DNA of 64,000 bases from Amycolatopsis thermophila (GTDB taxonomy: Bacteria; Actinomycetota; Actinomycetes; Mycobacteriales; Pseudonocardiaceae). Of this stretch, positions 62,636 to 64,000 are shown in pieces; the first letter of the stretch is position 1; each line of letters begins with the position of its first letter. The position numbers were made by a program, and so were the translations under genes. Location of the stretch: assembly GCF_030814215.1 (NCBI RefSeq), contig NZ_JAUSUT010000001.1, positions 3,348,001 through 3,412,000 of the forward strand, in the 5' to 3' direction. The notes beneath the pieces were generated by a model. The model was not told where the DNA came from and searched no databases. It worked only from the letters and a program-made list of their open reading frames with translations.

Positions 62636-63165
62636 CAGGCGCCCGGCAACGCAAGCCGCACACACGGCCTCACGAGGCCTCCCGGCGGCCGGCAACGCGA
62701 GGCGAGGTGCGGCGTCACCAGACCTCCCCCGCCCCCGATCCCCAGCCCGCCTTTGGTCGCCGACCAGGCGTGTCAAGGTACTCTTTCCCGCCTTGACACG
62801 CCTGCTCGGCGACCGAAACCCTCCTCCCGGAGGGGGCGGGGGAGGTCGGCACCCAAGGCGACCACCCAGCGCCGCAGGCGCCCACCGCCGCGAAGCGGCG
62901 GGAAAAGATCAAAAGAATGTCCTCGCCGGACGGGCAGGCTCCGGGATGACCGGGGAGCGTTGTCGGCTCGGCTTGGGTGGGTGGTCGCTGGGTGGTCATC
63001 CCGTCGCCTGATTGAGGCCTATCACTGTGAGCCAGGCCCGCAAGCTTGGCATGTCATCTCGCGCGGGTGCCGGGGGTGCGGGCCTGGCTCACAGTGATCG
63101 AGACGGCCTCAGGCGACGGGATGACCACCCAGCTCCACTTTGGGAATCTACGGCGCTGAGCGCCG
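62636..63165 (+). repeat. Composite palindromic repeat, copy 3
   Basis: This begins about 20 bp after the fadB terminator and ends at the stop of the convergent ThDP-enzyme gene. It has two direct-repeat units (CCGGCAACGC near 62643 and 62689). Hairpin A follows (outer 62721-62736 with 62832-62847; inner 62755-62778 with 62791-62814). The linker carries GCGCC-GCA-GGCGC and a GCCGC/GCGGC stem. Hairpin B is 62987-63133 and a last stem CGGCGCT-G-AGCGCCG is at 63151-63165. Its orientation to fadB is the same as copy 1 to kgd and copy 2 to the anti-sigma-like gene. Confidence 0.88.
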
Positions 63166-64000
63166 TCAAAGCAGTGGGGGCACCGCTGCATCGATCAGGT
63201 GCGGGCCGGGTTCGGTGATGGCCTTGCGGAACTGTTCGGCCAGCTCCTCGGCCGTCGTGGCCCTGGTTGCCGGCACGCCCATGCCCTCCGCGATCTTCAC
63301 GAAATCGAGGTCCGGCCGGGCCAGGTCGAGCAGGTCCGTCGCCTTCGGGCCGGCCGCCTCGGCGCCGACCCGCTGCAACTCCATGCGCAGGATCGCGTAC
63401 GCGTGGTTGTTGAGGATCACCGTCGTCACGTTCAGGTTCTCCCGCGCCATCGTCCACAGCGCCGAAATCGTGTACAGCGCGCTGCCGTCCGCCTGCAGCG
63501 CGATCACCGGGCGATCCGGCGCCGCGATCGCCGCACCGACCGCGGCCGGCAGTCCCTGTCCGATCGCGCCCCCGGTCAGCGTCAGCACGTCGTGCCGGGG
63601 AGCGCCGGCCGTGGCGCCCGGCAGCAACAGCCCCGAAGTGTTGGCCTCGTCGGAGATGATCGCGTTCTCCGGCAGCAGCGCCCCGATCACCTCGACCCAG
63701 TTCTGCACCGTCAACGGTCCACTCGGGACAGCGGGGCGGGACGGTTCCTGCAGGACGGGCTCGGTGCCCGGCGCGACCTCGGCGGCGAGCGCTTCCAACG
63801 CCGCCACCACGTCCTGATCCAGTTCGGCCAGCGTGTGCACCTGCGCACCTTCCGGGACCAGGTCGCTCGGCTTGCCCGGGTAGGCGAAGAACGACACCGG
63901 CGCCTTCGTCCCCGCCACCACGACGTGCCGGATTCCCTCCAGCTGCCACGAAACCTGTTCGGCGAGGTAGGCCAGGCGCTCGATGGTCGGCAGTCCGGCG
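63166..64000 (-). CDS. ThDP-dependent enzyme, acetolactate synthase/IlvX-like (5' end beyond window)
   Basis: Only the C-terminal 278 residues are inside the window; the frame stays open to the last base. The middle domain carries HVVVAGTKAPVSFFAYPGKPSDLVPEG. The C-terminal ThDP domain has GGAIGQGLPAAVGAAIAAPDRPVIALQADGSALY, where GDG-type diphosphate binding reads ADGS, and ILNNHAYAILRMEL. The sequence resembles mycobacterial IlvX and benzoylformate decarboxylase-like proteins, which differ from true acetohydroxyacid synthase. The reaction is probably decarboxylation or ligation of 2-oxoacids. The stop abuts hairpin C of the composite repeat. Confidence 0.82.
   Translation of the reverse strand, partial: AGLPTIERLAYLAEQVSWQLEGIRHVVVAGTKAPVSFFAYPGKPSDLVPEGAQVHTLAELDQDVVAALEALAAEVAPGTEPVLQEPSRPAVPSGPLTVQNWVEVIGALLPENAIISDEANTSGLLLPGATAGAPRHDVLTLTGGAIGQGLPAAVGAAIAAPDRPVIALQADGSALYTISALWTMARENLNVTTVILNNHAYAILRMELQRVGAEAAGPKATDLLDLARPDLDFVKIAEGMGVPATRATTAEELAEQFRKAITEPGPHLIDAAVPPLL

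Overview
The window is about 64 kb of very GC-rich actinobacterial chromosome, with GC-saturated third codon positions, many GTG starts and long antisense reading frames. The gene set (WhiB1, PdtaS, a one-chain Kgd, EspC-type ESX substrates, acyl-CoA carboxylase with FadE/FadA/FadB) and mycobacterial gene order point to the Mycobacteriales/Pseudonocardiales. An Amycolatopsis-like Pseudonocardiaceae is my best guess, but it is inference. No phage, plasmid, CRISPR array, rRNA or tRNA was recognised.

Layout. 1-6.2 kb: the end of a PdtaS-type sensor kinase, then WhiB1, a diacylglycerol-kinase-like enzyme, a small membrane protein, a GNAT acetyltransferase, a MetE-like protein and a phosphoglycerate-mutase-family phosphatase. 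Order and orientation match, from memory, the M. tuberculosis Rv3220c-Rv3214 block, with the MetE-like gene in place of entC. Two gene-free stretches here hold degenerate tandem repeats. 6.2-13.8 kb: DUF4442 thioesterase-like protein, secreted protein, Tat-exported cholesterol oxidase, RmlC-like epimerase, malic enzyme, an orphan OpuCA-type ATPase and a secreted subtilisin. 14.4-18.1 kb: Kgd. 18.4-24.2 kb: a polymorphic-toxin island (YbaB-like protein, EspC-like protein, 1484-residue RHS toxin, candidate immunity protein). 24.3-41.7 kb: FAD oxidase, an ABC exporter cluster, alanine dehydrogenase, a quinone-reductase-like gene with a MerR-type leaderless promoter, a monooxygenase/PucR/MOSC operon, metY-metX, and remnants of two insertion sequences. 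41.8-48.8 kb: a TetR regulator, an SGNH esterase, a RibD-like reductase and a leucine-degradation-type operon (methylcrotonyl-CoA carboxylase plus acyl-CoA dehydrogenase) behind a strong operator dyad. 48.9-54.9 kb: ECF sigma/membrane-protein pair, SDR/PhaC-like pair, berberine-bridge-type oxidase and an NTF2-like protein. 55.2-62.6 kb: a beta-oxidation block (FadE23- and FadE24-like dehydrogenases, a double-TetR regulator, fadA-fadB). 63.2 kb to the end: an IlvX-like ThDP enzyme, cut by the window edge.

The most unusual content is non-coding. A composite repeat of roughly 0.5-0.75 kb occurs three times (about 13.8-14.4, 50.2-51.0 and 62.6-63.2 kb). Each copy has a tandem array of short units, a long hairpin A, a linker with two small hairpins, a hairpin B of about 148 bp, and usually a last small hairpin. 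All three copies lie in the same orientation directly behind the 3' end of a gene. Some hairpins differ in sequence between copies but keep their pairing. No transposase is attached.

Together the genes describe a soil-type actinobacterium with lipid, sterol and branched-chain catabolism under TetR-family control, methionine synthesis by direct sulfhydrylation, and contact-dependent competition through an ESX-linked RHS toxin.
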